Shown: positions 50,659 through 60,397 of the stretch, one piece after another
Position numbering within the stretch: position 1 is the first letter of the stretch
How the letters are laid out: each line of letters opens with the position of its first letter
Source of the DNA: Phaeodactylum tricornutum CCAP 1055/1
Taxonomy: Eukaryota; Bacillariophyta; Bacillariophyceae; Surirellales; Neidiaceae
Direction of reading: 5' to 3'
Length of the DNA stretch: 64,000 nt
Assembly (NCBI RefSeq): GCF_000150955.2
Contig: NC_011673.1
Coordinates: 511,394 to 575,393, forward strand
Translations under genes and position numbers: made by a program
Notes under the pieces: generated by a model
What the model was told of the DNA's origin: nothing
Database searches by the model: none
What the model saw: only the letters and a program-made list of their open reading frames with translations

Positions 50659-51870
50659 ATGAATGACGATTCCAGAGTGGCTGTAGGGACTGTGACCCAT
50701 CCGAGTTCAACGGTTGCTGACCCCAAAAATCCCGAGGAATTGCATTTTTTTGACGCATCGGAGGATCACGATAGTGACGAAGAACTTCAGGACGCAATTG
50801 CAACCTCAGGTGCTCTAGTAGGAGAGAACGTCTTGGACAGTCCTGATTCTGCCTACAGGCGCGCCATAGTTTCTCCCATGTATAGTTGTCCATCCGCGCC
50901 CGAGCTGGACAATCCCAACAGTTTCTCTGTTGGTATCATGGCGAAGGGGTTGGCCTGGGTCCAGACGCAACGCGATCGACGAAGGCGTCGATATCTTCAA
51001 AATCAGGCCGAACAGCAACTACGCAAACTTCACGAAGTACAGGAAGAAGAGAAAACGAACGTGCGCTCCCTCATGGACAATTCAACGTTCCGTAACTTGG
51101 CCAACCAGAAATCAACCGATACAGAAATAGAGGAGAACGATCCGTACAAGAACACTTCCAAAGTTGATCAAGAAAAACGCAACGCCATTATAAGTCCTTC
51201 GGGAGACGGCTATACCGGCGCACTGGAGCTTTCGCCAGAAAGGTTCGAAGATGACATGTTGTTTGTTCCCAAAGTTCGTGTCGAAGAAGAGCCCGACGAA
51301 ATAGATTGTCCCTTTATTTTGACACCGCACGAGATGCAGCAACTCGCGGTTCGCGTCTTGCCCCGGGGGATAGCGTACGCGCGCTGGACCAGAATCTATT
51401 CGCTCACCCGTGACGGGGATTCCTTCGATGCGTGCTTGCGCAAAATTCAGCACCATGCCCGTACCCTCATGGTTCTGCGAACGTCCCGCAACGCTCTACT
51501 GGGGGGATTTGCGGACGCCAAGTGGGAAGCTCCATCATTTGGATCGGCGCGGTACTACGGTGGACCGGAAGCTTGTTTGTTTCACTGGTTGGGGAGTGCG
51601 TCCGCTAGCCAGTCCCAGAAGCCAATATTGCGGTGTTACAAATGGACTGGCGTGAATCGGTATATCCAATTATGTGATGTCTCGCGACGGATGCTGGCTT
51701 TTGGGGGTGGTGGTGTGGAAGGGGCCTTTGGCTTGTCGGTTGAGCAAGACTTTCAATACGGATCGACTGGTCCGTGTGCGACATTCGATAACGCCCCGCT
51801 CTGCGAAGATGCGGAAAATTTCGCCATTATTGACATGGAAATCTTTGGATTTCTCACCGGCCAATTCTGA
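50659..51870 (+). CDS. TLDc-domain protein
   Basis: 403 residues. The N-terminal 200 are acidic with a basic helical stretch (QTQRDRRRRRYLQNQAEQQL) likely to form a coiled coil. The C-terminal half is a TLDc domain: WTRIYSLTRDGDSFDACLRK, TLMVLRTSRNALLGGFADAK, CYKWTGVNRYIQLCD, then AFGGGGVEGAFGLSVEQDF and ENFAIIDMEIFGF. TLDc proteins (OXR1, NCOA7, TLDC families) bind and regulate the V-ATPase and protect against oxidative stress. The ILTPHEMQQLAVRVLPR stretch just before fits the usual lead-in to the domain. I chose the ATG at 50659; the frame extends to 50560. It lies on the same strand as the ataxin-2 gene. Confidence 0.9.
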   Translation: MNDDSRVAVGTVTHPSSTVADPKNPEELHFFDASEDHDSDEELQDAIATSGALVGENVLDSPDSAYRRAIVSPMYSCPSAPELDNPNSFSVGIMAKGLAWVQTQRDRRRRRYLQNQAEQQLRKLHEVQEEEKTNVRSLMDNSTFRNLANQKSTDTEIEENDPYKNTSKVDQEKRNAIISPSGDGYTGALELSPERFEDDMLFVPKVRVEEEPDEIDCPFILTPHEMQQLAVRVLPRGIAYARWTRIYSLTRDGDSFDACLRKIQHHARTLMVLRTSRNALLGGFADAKWEAPSFGSARYYGGPEACLFHWLGSASASQSQKPILRCYKWTGVNRYIQLCDVSRRMLAFGGGGVEGAFGLSVEQDFQYGSTGPCATFDNAPLCEDAENFAIIDMEIFGFLTGQF

Positions 51871-52482
51871 AAGCTCGAACTGTGTGTGTCGTTCTTCGCG
51901 AACCGATCTCGCTGGCTCTAGCGGCGTTCAACCATGGACGCGAAGCCTCTGCCATTTCGCAAAACAAATAGTTTGTTAGATAGTGGTAGGCAGATATAGG
52001 CCGTATACTAAAACTGCTAGTTAGAAGCGGCTGTGACTTCGCTTTCACACCTGCATTTTGTTCGCTCTTCACGGGACCACAATGTCAGTTTACTGTTCCA
52101 GTTAACAATGTAGGTTTCTGATTTGCAAACTGTAAAAAAGGCCTTACACGTCTGTCCTAAACCCGTCTCCACGCGCAACCTCTCGTGCAGGAGAGAAACT
52201 TACGGCGTTTCGCTTACCGGCATACCGTTCTCGCAAGACCGACCAAACCTCGCAGTTCCTAGAAAGCAGCCTATGCCTCTAGTAGCTAGCTACTGGTAGA
52301 CTCCCCCACACAACCATCACACAACGGAAAGCGCCCCGTACACCACGACATTGTTCGCTTCATTTCGTGATTGTGTATCGGATTCTTCTTTCTGTCTTGT
52401 TACCTCGGTGTGGTGAGAGTGCTCTGTGTTAAGTTTGTTCCCTTGCTTTCTCGTCCCACACCGATTTTCCTGCTTGTAAATC
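51871..52482. promoter_or_regulatory. Promoter and leader region of ataxin-2 gene
   Basis: 612 bases with no credible frame. The last 150 are pyrimidine-rich, as in a 5' leader. Confidence 0.4.
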
Positions 52483-55017
52483 ATGCCCGCCGCCACTGCC
52501 AACAAGTCGTAAGTCCAGGAAAGGGCCGGCCGCCGGTGCCGTGACCGTCTCGCCCACGTAAACGTGTCGTAGAAACCCTATGTTTGGCCGGACTCCACGC
52601 CCTCGGCATGATTAGGGTTTTTTGACGAATTCGTTCACGACACGGAGCCAAAGTTCCATTCTCATTCCGTGCTTCGTTTTTTCTCCGCACTACAGCAAAA
52701 TGGATAAACAGCAGCCCAAGCAACAACGTCCCCAGCCAGTGATGAGTAAAGCGGCACCCGCAACCCCGAAGCAGAACGCTTGGAGTAAACCGTTGAAAGC
52801 GGTTCCTTCGGCACCTCCCGGTTTAGGTGGTCCTCGGCCGACGGCGCCATCCACAAAGGCACCGTCCGAAGCCGAAACGGCAACCTTCGTTGCTTTGCGG
52901 GAACGCTATTTGGGACTTTGCTTGAATCTGGTCGGCCACAAGGTTGTGGTGCATTTGCGAGACGGCCGGCAGCTGGAAGGTATTTTTCACACGGCCACTT
53001 CGTTTGCTTCGATCGACGCCAAACTCCGCAACCAGTACGTCTTGAAAGGCACCCAGACTGTGAAAGCTACGACTGCGGACTCTAAAGCCAATACCGTTAC
53101 TCCGATTCAACCCAATGCTACCGTTGTGCTGGACATGAGCAAGGTTGTGAGCTTGCATTGTAAATCCATTCGTCTGCAACATCAGGTCCCATCGTCATCC
53201 GTGGACAACTCGTTTACCGACACGGAGATTTCTAAAGGTGCGGCTCGGACAAACGACGCGGGCTTGGTGGCGGCCGGAGCGGCATGGACTACGCCGACGG
53301 CAAAGGCCGGCGGTGGAATCGATACTCCTGTATCCACTGCCGGTACTGTTACACCAAGATCAACCACTGGATTGAAAGCGTCGATTGGTGGATGGGATCA
53401 GTTCAGAGCCAACAAGGAGCTCTTCAACGTCACAGCCTCGTTTGATGAGAATCAATACACCACGGTACTGGACAAAAATACGGTCGACGCGCAGAAACTA
53501 CGGGAGGCGGAAAAACTCGCGGCAGAAATAGAAAAGTCCGTGAGTACCAACTGGCACGTTGCCGAGGAGCGCAACCAGGTGGTACAGGGAGACTTTGACG
53601 AAGAAGACCGGTACTCGGGAGTTATACGGGAGGAGAAAGCGAAATCTCCGGCGGGAAAATCTGCAACCGTGCCGGCCGCAACCAAGGCTCCGGAAGCCGA
53701 GCCCGTGGCAGCGGTACAGAAGAAGACCATGAATTATGCGGCGGCCGCGAGTAAAAAGGCAGAACCGCAGGCTGTTGTTGTTCCACATGCGGTCGTCGAA
53801 GCCAAAAAGAAAACGGAGCCCCCAGCCACTCTTAAGAAAGCAAACAAGGCAACACCAACAATAACAACTCCTGCTCTGACGGCTAAAGCGGCCGAGTCGA
53901 AGACAGACGTACCAGCAAAACAGGTGACACAATCCGCAGAGGACAAACCATCCACGGAAACTACTTCGGAGGAGCCTGTCAAGGAAACGGCCAAAGAGGA
54001 AGAAAAACCCAAATCCAAGTTGAACGCTAACGCCAGTTCGTTTTCCTTTAACATCAATGCTAAATCCTTTACGCCAGGAACACCAGCGGCTCCGCCGGCG
54101 GCGTTTCCTGACCAATCTTACGCGATCGATCCTCATACCGGTATGCCTTTGCAGCAATACATGAATCTACCGCCGCACATTGGACAACCAGGTACGTTGT
54201 TTCTATGCTCTCGTTTCTCAGGAAGAGCGAATTGATCACTTGTACTTATACCGTTCAAATTTTTGAATTAGCCATGATGCACATGATGAACCCTGGCGTT
54301 CGGTATCCATATCCTGGTATGGAGCACCATCATGTTCCTCCACATCAGCAACAACAAGTTCATTCCCCAGCAAAAACGGGTTCTATAGTATCCCCGGTGC
54401 CTAGCCAGGAAGCTGCTCCCGTTACAGAGGATGGGAGTGTAGCTTCAGGAGCTGCGATTTCGCAGCCACAAGATGGCGAGGCAACGGAGATGACGCCACA
54501 GAACGCCCCTCAGCCGTATCCCGTACATCCATCGCAATATCCCGCAATGCCTCCCCGCGGTGGCATTTCGGGGTACCATCCCCAAATGTATCCTGGACAA
54601 TATATGCATCCTCCACCCAATCCAATGTACCATCTCCCTCCCCACCGACCCATGTATCCGATGCCCCCCACTGTTCCTCCCAACATGATGCGTCCATACG
54701 GCCAAGCATACTCGAACGCACCCATGCCTTACGGATACTACGAAGACGACGGCAATGGCGCTGGAACCGGTGGTCGTGGTGGGCGCGGCGGTGGTCGAGG
54801 AGGTCGCGGCAATGGGCGTGGTGGACGAGGCGGGCGATTATACGCTGGTCGCGATGGAGGTCGCGGGCGCGGACAAACAGGTGGGCGCTTTCAGAGTCCG
54901 CCAACGGGCCCGGCCCATCCGACTGATGCCGACACTTTGGAGCCCGCACCTTTGACGGATCCGACGCCGGCCATGGCGGCGGGCGCAACCCCGAATACGG
55001 AAGAAGCGTCCACTTGA
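52483..55017 (+). CDS. ATXN2: Ataxin-2 homologue (three exons)
   Basis: Exons 52483-52508, 52696-54191 and 54272-55017 give 755 residues. The 26-nt first exon (MPAATANK plus part of Ser) ends at a GTAAGT donor and joins in frame across a 187-nt intron. An Lsm domain lies at about 70-165 (LGLCLNLVGHKVVVHLRDGR, LEGIFHTATSFASIDAK), and an LsmAD region around 245-310 (GGWDQFRANKELFNVTASFD, NQYTTVLDK). A PAM2-like motif near 450 (LNANASSFSFNINAKSF) would bind the MLLE domain of poly(A)-binding protein. The C-terminus has Pro/Met/Tyr-rich low complexity and an RGG box (RGGRGGGRGGRGNGRGG). Ataxin-2 binds mRNA and PABP, and acts in stress granules and translation control. Confidence 0.87.
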
Positions 55018-55189
55018 GACGCTACAAGTTTTCGCGATGTACTTACGCATAGCGACGCAGGTACTGCTTCCATAGAAAGCACCTTAAGCTAGTATAGGCG
55101 CTATCGTCGTGGACAATGATGTATTGCGTTCAAGACATTAACTACTACTAAGGTTTACTACCGGGAACCGTTTCTCTAAATGGGACGAA

Positions 55190-56140
55190 TCACTTGTTTT
55201 GGTTGAACGAGATACTGTACGAGCCCGTGTTGGGATCTTTCTGGGTCTGAAAGTTGTCCAAAGATAATCCGAAATTGCCTAGAATGCTGTTGCCCAAATC
55301 CTTCAGCTTATCCATGGTTTCGACCTTGAGTTTTTCTAGACGAGCGTCTTCGAGTTTCTGTAAACGTGCGACAGTACTACGAATTTGCGCATTGGAGGGA
55401 TCGAGCTGTAAGGCTTGTTGGGCATCCTGCAAGGCTTTGGCAATATTTTCGTTGGTACTCATGTCCTCGTCATCGTTGTCGTCGCCCGTTCGACTGGAGT
55501 GTTGCAACTGATGCTGTAGTTGCTCGTAGGCCGTACTCCGTCGAATATAGGCCTTGACGTAAGCCGGATTGAGAATGATGGCTAGATTACAGTCTTCGAT
55601 GGCGTGATCGTAGCGTTCCATATGCAAAAGTGCCGCGGCGCGATTGCAGTAATACGTGGCGAGTGCCGTGGCGTGCGGATGTGGTGGGTCCAGCATGAAG
55701 CGTTCCGTTCGAGAACGATCGGGTTGCTGGGTTGGTTCGTTGTCGGAATTATCATCATCGTTGTCTTTCTTTTTGCGACGCGCTTCGTCTTGTGCACGCA
55801 GTTCCTGTCGATATCGTTCTTGCCGTGCCTGATTCCAAGCTTCTTGTCGTTCCAGTATTTCGTCCGCGGCGGGTTCTCCGGGTGTGGCGTGAATCGCCCG
55901 AGTGTAACAATCGTACGCATCCAACCACTGTTTCTGTTGGAATTCGGCGTTCCCCTGCTGCTTGTGAAGTTCGGACTGGTGCAAGGGGGAATCGTCCGGA
56001 GTGACGGCTTTGGGTGGTGGCATCTTTGTGGTCGTTGCTGTTGCCGGAGATACCCCGCCGCACAATTCCAACACGGCGCCATCGTCTCGAGTCACCGCGT
56101 CCAAATCGAAACCGTCACTGTCAAACTTGGGACTCGGCAT
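55190..56140 (-). CDS. TTC1: TTC1-type TPR co-chaperone
   Basis: 316 residues. TPR units include LHKQQGNAEFQQKQWLDAYD, TYYCNRAAALLHMERYDHAI (with EDCNLAIILNP) and AYVKAYIRRSTAYEQLQ, then AQQALQLDPSNAQIRSTVAR. The end, MDKLKDLGNSILGNFGLSLD then NFQ and TGSYSISF, is the diagnostic TTC1 C-terminus. An acidic, Lys-rich insert of about 50 residues interrupts the first and second repeats. TTC1 binds Hsp70/Hsp90 EEVD tails and links them to client proteins. The ATG at 56138-56140 is the first in frame. It is convergent with the ataxin-2 gene at 172 bp. Confidence 0.9.
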   Translation of the reverse strand: MPSPKFDSDGFDLDAVTRDDGAVLELCGGVSPATATTTKMPPPKAVTPDDSPLHQSELHKQQGNAEFQQKQWLDAYDCYTRAIHATPGEPAADEILERQEAWNQARQERYRQELRAQDEARRKKKDNDDDNSDNEPTQQPDRSRTERFMLDPPHPHATALATYYCNRAAALLHMERYDHAIEDCNLAIILNPAYVKAYIRRSTAYEQLQHQLQHSSRTGDDNDDEDMSTNENIAKALQDAQQALQLDPSNAQIRSTVARLQKLEDARLEKLKVETMDKLKDLGNSILGNFGLSLDNFQTQKDPNTGSYSISFNQNK

Positions 56141-57176
56141 GCTGTGACCAAGGAACTCTCTCGGAAACTACAAACTGGTGATCACTAGACACGTGGATTT
56201 ATATTATAACAAGAGAAAGCAGATTTGTTGTGCAAGGAAGGGATCGAATCGTCAGGAATGCCGGTAATTGTACACGTAGACAAATGTGTGAAGCACCGAT
56301 TGTTCGTGGGAATACTGAGCCTTGCTGTTTCGGGTGGGGGATCTCGTCTGTCCGACGGCGAAGTCGTAGTCGTAGGGCCAGGGTTCATTGGTCGTATGGT
56401 ACGTCGTACAGACGTCGATCTGTCTCAGAGGCAAGGAAGGTATGAGCCCACGACATTCCATAGATCCGACGTAGCCCCACAACCAACTTGTTCCTTCCGT
56501 GTCTCCGTCTGTCTGTCTATCGACGCGAGTGGGAAGAAATTCCGAAACGTACTAATGCAACACGCTCGTATCGGAGGAGTGCAATTCCCCCATCAACCCA
56601 CTTGGTTGGGTCCCTCCCCTACACGCAAACTGTCAAGGGTCGGGTGGATGCCGTGTGCCGGTCGTCCCTGGCCTGTCCATTTTCTGTGGTTTGGAACGGC
56701 GAGAGACACCATCAACTCACCAGTCGACCAGCACCGTCACCACTAGCCAAACAAATACTCCCTTCACTTTGGTCATCGATCCATCTCGTACTCTGTGTAG
56801 AGACGTTGTGTAGTGTCGCACGAGTGCGTTCCGCTCTATACCCGATCGACGCAGAGAACCTATTTCCCGTACCACGAGATATCCGGGACGTGTCCATCCG
56901 TCGTGTTCTTGGCTCCATCAGTCGACCGTTTGCGCCAACGATTGGCATCGTCTACTCTGCACAGTCCGCTTTATCGCAACAGCCGTATTGACCGTGAGCC
57001 TCCATTTTCTCGGATTGGAAGGTCGGACGCTTTGCTTTTTTATATTTATTCATCTGTTTGCATACCGACGTGTTGTGTACATACTCGACCGTGTTTTCGT
57101 TTTTGTTGGTGAAAGCCACGGCATTCTTTCTTCTAGTTTTCCCTCGTTCGTGCCTGTACGCGTATTTAAAAAAGCA
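56141..57176. promoter_or_regulatory. Divergent intergenic region, TTC1 / HA-repeat gene
   Basis: 1,036 bases between divergent starts. It is open over 160-170 codons in two forward frames, but these lack recognisable domains and probably reflect GC content. An upstream ATG at 56988 is in frame with the HA-repeat gene. Confidence 0.4.
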
Positions 57177-60100
57177 ATGAAGGCAATACACGTCGGTGTG
57201 CCACGCTACTGCCGCGCACTGTCGTTCGATAACGACACATCCACCGTCTCATCGCACAACAACAATAGTCACAGAATACCGATATCGACAACCACCACCA
57301 CCACCGTCCGCACAACAACAACATCAACTCGCCTGTTGCGCAAAATCACTGTCCGATCGGTAATCGTCGCTTTCTCTTGTGCGGCACTGTGGTTGCAACT
57401 CGACCCGCCGCTGTTTGTGGCTGCCTTTGCCCCCGGGACGTGTACTACGGTGACGACTACTGCCACCGTCGCACGCGTATTGCCGTACGCGCTGCGGACC
57501 GTGACGACGAAACCGTATCGACTGGCGCACTCGCAACCCGTACCGCTACATCCCCACCACCGTATCGACGGCGTACCGTTGGCCGCCACTGCACGCGAAA
57601 CGGGATCCACCGCCAAGGACGACGACACGGCCGAATGGAGGGCCGTACTGGCCGCGTTGACCCTCTACCAAGCCGCCTTTGGTGACGTCAAGGTGCCGCA
57701 AAAATTTATTGTACCCACCGCCTCGCCTTGGCCCAAACCCGCCTGGGGGCTCAAACTCGGCAAGGTGGTCGCCAACATTCGACTCACCGGAAAGTATATA
57801 CACGGACGGGACAAGCGCAAACAAGCGCTCGAAAAATTAGGTTTTCTATGGGCGGCACGGAGTACGCCGCAAACGCGGGCCGAGGCGGAAGACGACCGCT
57901 CCAACGTGACGGTGGAACAAATTTTGGCAGCCTTGGTAGCCTACCGTGAGAACGTGGCTCCGTTGGGACCCGTGCCCGCCAAGTACATCGTGCCGGATGC
58001 CGAGCCTTGGCCAGAACGGGTACGGGGGCTCCCTTTAGGATCGCAACTAGCGCGATTGCCAATGGACCAATTGCCGGAAACAATCCAGGCCAAGCTGCAA
58101 GACTTGGGCGTCATGGAACGATATATGCCGTTGGCATCCTCCGGCTCAATGGGTGCTCCCCCGACTGCGCCGGTTGTCTCGGGAGAAGCGTACCAGTCCG
58201 CAAGTAATGTACCACCAACTGCTAACGACATTCGCTTCCATAAGGTCTACCTCGCCTTGCGAACATACAAGGATGTGTACGGAGATTTACTTGTTCCGCA
58301 ACCATTTGCGGTTCCATCCAAAGCCCCATGGCCGCAAGAAACCTGGGGACTCCGCTTAGGCGCCCGGGTGAACGCGGTACGATCCCAGGGAACCTTTGTT
58401 AATGCGAATCCCGATCGGCGTCAGGCACTGGATGATTTGGGTTTTGTGTGGTCCCCGCCCAAGGAAGGCTCGCGGCGCGTCAAAAGCCGCGAAGCGAACA
58501 GCTTACCCGATACTGCCATTCCTGCCAGCGCAACGACGAAGAATTCGTTGGACTCCTTGCTCGACGATTCGACCTTTGATTTTGGACAGGACTTTATGGA
58601 TCAAGGAGGTGACGGCCGTGACGGCTTGGGGGGAGGATCCGCGACAGCTCCAACCTGGGGTTTAGAGGGTGGCCGCTTGCTGCCTGTCGAAGAAGCCGCG
58701 GCGGCGGCTCAGGCAGCGGCTGAAGAAGAGTACGCTCCCCCACGGACACTTCAGGAAAGTCTAGACGAGGCGACCGTTCGAGCGATGGAATGCGGCGTCA
58801 TCGAAGGGTTGACGGACCGAAAACGCGTCATGAAAGGCAAACGCGAAAAGGCGATTCCCTGGTTTAATGACGATTTTGGAGACGACTTTGTCTTTGAAGA
58901 TGTCGTTGAGGCCTTGTCGTTGTACAAGCGTATGTATACGGATTTTGACAACTTGACTGCGAGCGAAGAATTTGTCGTTCCGACACACAACGTTCGTACT
59001 GGGTTTTTAGACGACGTTGACGACGATTTGAATACGTTTGATGTAGACGCGTCGGCTCGGGCAGCGGCTGCGATAAAGCAGTACGAAGAAGAAGGTATGA
59101 AAGATCGGAGCGACGATCTAATTGCGGCCGAAATCCAGCGAATTCAACGGGAAATTGAAGGAAGCAACGTCGCAACCAAAACCAAACCGTCCAAGGTTGT
59201 GCAAAGCACTACCGAGTGGCCCGAACATTTGGCAGGAATGAAGCTGGGAAATATTGTAGCTCGTATCCGAGATGGAAGTTTAGAAGTAAAGCACTTATCA
59301 GAACGAAAGGCACAACTCGACAGTATTGGCTTTGAATGGGGCGATCCCAAGAGGTTTCTTGACGTTCCGTTTGAAAAAGCTATGTGCGCCATGTACGCAT
59401 ATTACTTGGTACGCGGTGACATGTTTGTGTACGAAGATTTTGTTATGCCGGAGGAGGATCCCTGGCCACAAGCCTTGGCTGGGTACGAGATCGGCAAAAC
59501 AGTCATGCGATTGCGGGAGCTTCAGGACTTTTTAGAAGCATACCACCCCGAAAAGGTCAGTCTGTTACGCATGATCGATTTTGTGTGGTTCCCCACAATG
59601 GCATTGCCTCTCGATCCAGATGAACCAGAATTGACCAACGAGACTCTGCTTTTAAGCGCTCTTGGGCATCCAGACTACGCGAAAATGATTGACATTCCTA
59701 TGGGTCTTCCAGACAAGATTGTAGCTGATGGACCGTTCGTGGAAAGCGACAACCCAAAGCACTGGTGGCGTAAGTGGCACAATTGGGATTATGTCCAAAA
59801 CTATTGGTACCAACAAGGCCGCCGAGATAATGCTTTTGTACTTAAAGGAATGGGTTACCCTCAAATGGCGAAGGAGCACGAAGCCAAGTACGGTCCAGGG
59901 CTGTTTACACAAATGGAGGAAACGATGGCAGTTCTGGAATCTGGTATTGAAGAAAAGTCATTAGACGAAAAGAAGGAATTGCTTCAAACCCTACACTTTT
60001 ACCGTCAGGAGATGCTCGGATGTACTGATATCGCCGCCTGGGATCGAAATCAATGGCTAGCCGATCTGGACACAGAAATGCTTAAAATTATGAAAGACTC

Positions 60101-60275
60101 AAATCTTGAAATTGAATTGGATGTTGACGAGGACGAGGGGTACGACGACGAGGCAATAGATGGTGAAGAATATATTGAAGACGAGGACTACGAGGAAGAG
60201 GAGCCCGAAGAAGAAGAAGAAGACAAAGAAGAGTTTGATGTAGAAGACGAGCTTGGCTTGTCGGGCAAGCAATAG
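57177..60275 (+). CDS. Protein with five helicase-associated-like repeats, plastid-type leader
   Basis: 1,032 residues. After a Thr-rich start, SVIVAFSCAALWLQLDPPLF followed by VAAFAPG looks like a signal peptide ending in the diatom Ala-Phe plastid motif. Five divergent copies of a ~75-residue unit follow, at about 152-229, 243-312, 350-427, 572-723 (with a long insert) and 725-808. The pattern is: helix with ALxxYxxxxGD, then FxVPxxxPWP, WGLxLGxxVxxIR and a closing ALxxLGFxW. This resembles the helicase-associated (HA) domain, but no helicase is attached. The tail is very acidic (EEEPEEEEEDKEEFDVEDE). It may be a plastid nucleic acid-binding protein; that is inference. The frame opens at 56988, but the ATG at 57177 fits the leader better. 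Confidence 0.65.
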   Translation: MKAIHVGVPRYCRALSFDNDTSTVSSHNNNSHRIPISTTTTTTVRTTTTSTRLLRKITVRSVIVAFSCAALWLQLDPPLFVAAFAPGTCTTVTTTATVARVLPYALRTVTTKPYRLAHSQPVPLHPHHRIDGVPLAATARETGSTAKDDDTAEWRAVLAALTLYQAAFGDVKVPQKFIVPTASPWPKPAWGLKLGKVVANIRLTGKYIHGRDKRKQALEKLGFLWAARSTPQTRAEAEDDRSNVTVEQILAALVAYRENVAPLGPVPAKYIVPDAEPWPERVRGLPLGSQLARLPMDQLPETIQAKLQDLGVMERYMPLASSGSMGAPPTAPVVSGEAYQSASNVPPTANDIRFHKVYLALRTYKDVYGDLLVPQPFAVPSKAPWPQETWGLRLGARVNAVRSQGTFVNANPDRRQALDDLGFVWSPPKEGSRRVKSREANSLPDTAIPASATTKNSLDSLLDDSTFDFGQDFMDQGGDGRDGLGGGSATAPTWGLEGGRLLPVEEAAAAAQAAAEEEYAPPRTLQESLDEATVRAMECGVIEGLTDRKRVMKGKREKAIPWFNDDFGDDFVFEDVVEALSLYKRMYTDFDNLTASEEFVVPTHNVRTGFLDDVDDDLNTFDVDASARAAAAIKQYEEEGMKDRSDDLIAAEIQRIQREIEGSNVATKTKPSKVVQSTTEWPEHLAGMKLGNIVARIRDGSLEVKHLSERKAQLDSIGFEWGDPKRFLDVPFEKAMCAMYAYYLVRGDMFVYEDFVMPEEDPWPQALAGYEIGKTVMRLRELQDFLEAYHPEKVSLLRMIDFVWFPTMALPLDPDEPELTNETLLLSALGHPDYAKMIDIPMGLPDKIVADGPFVESDNPKHWWRKWHNWDYVQNYWYQQGRRDNAFVLKGMGYPQMAKEHEAKYGPGLFTQMEETMAVLESGIEEKSLDEKKELLQTLHFYRQEMLGCTDIAAWDRNQWLADLDTEMLKIMKDSNLEIELDVDEDEGYDDEAIDGEEYIEDEDYEEEEPEEEEEDKEEFDVEDELGLSGKQ

Positions 60276-60397
60276 CATCTTGAAGCTACAGCCGACGCGA
60301 AGCAAGTGTGACAATAAAACTGATTTATCATGTGTTGGCACAATTCAAGTAGTTCAGCTTACAAAGGCCATATTTTGCGAGACGAAACCAATAGCTC

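Noticed and set aside
53498-54157. Reverse frame of 219 codons rich in Arg, Cys and Phe
   Set aside because: Antisense of the ataxin-2 low-complexity part; no conserved motif.
55604-56188. Forward frame of 194 codons with hydrophobic stretches
   Set aside because: Antisense shadow of the TTC1 gene.
56225-56991. Two overlapping forward frames of about 170 codons in the TTC1/HA-repeat gap
   Set aside because: No recognisable domain, inconsistent codon use, and they sit in promoter or leader DNA.
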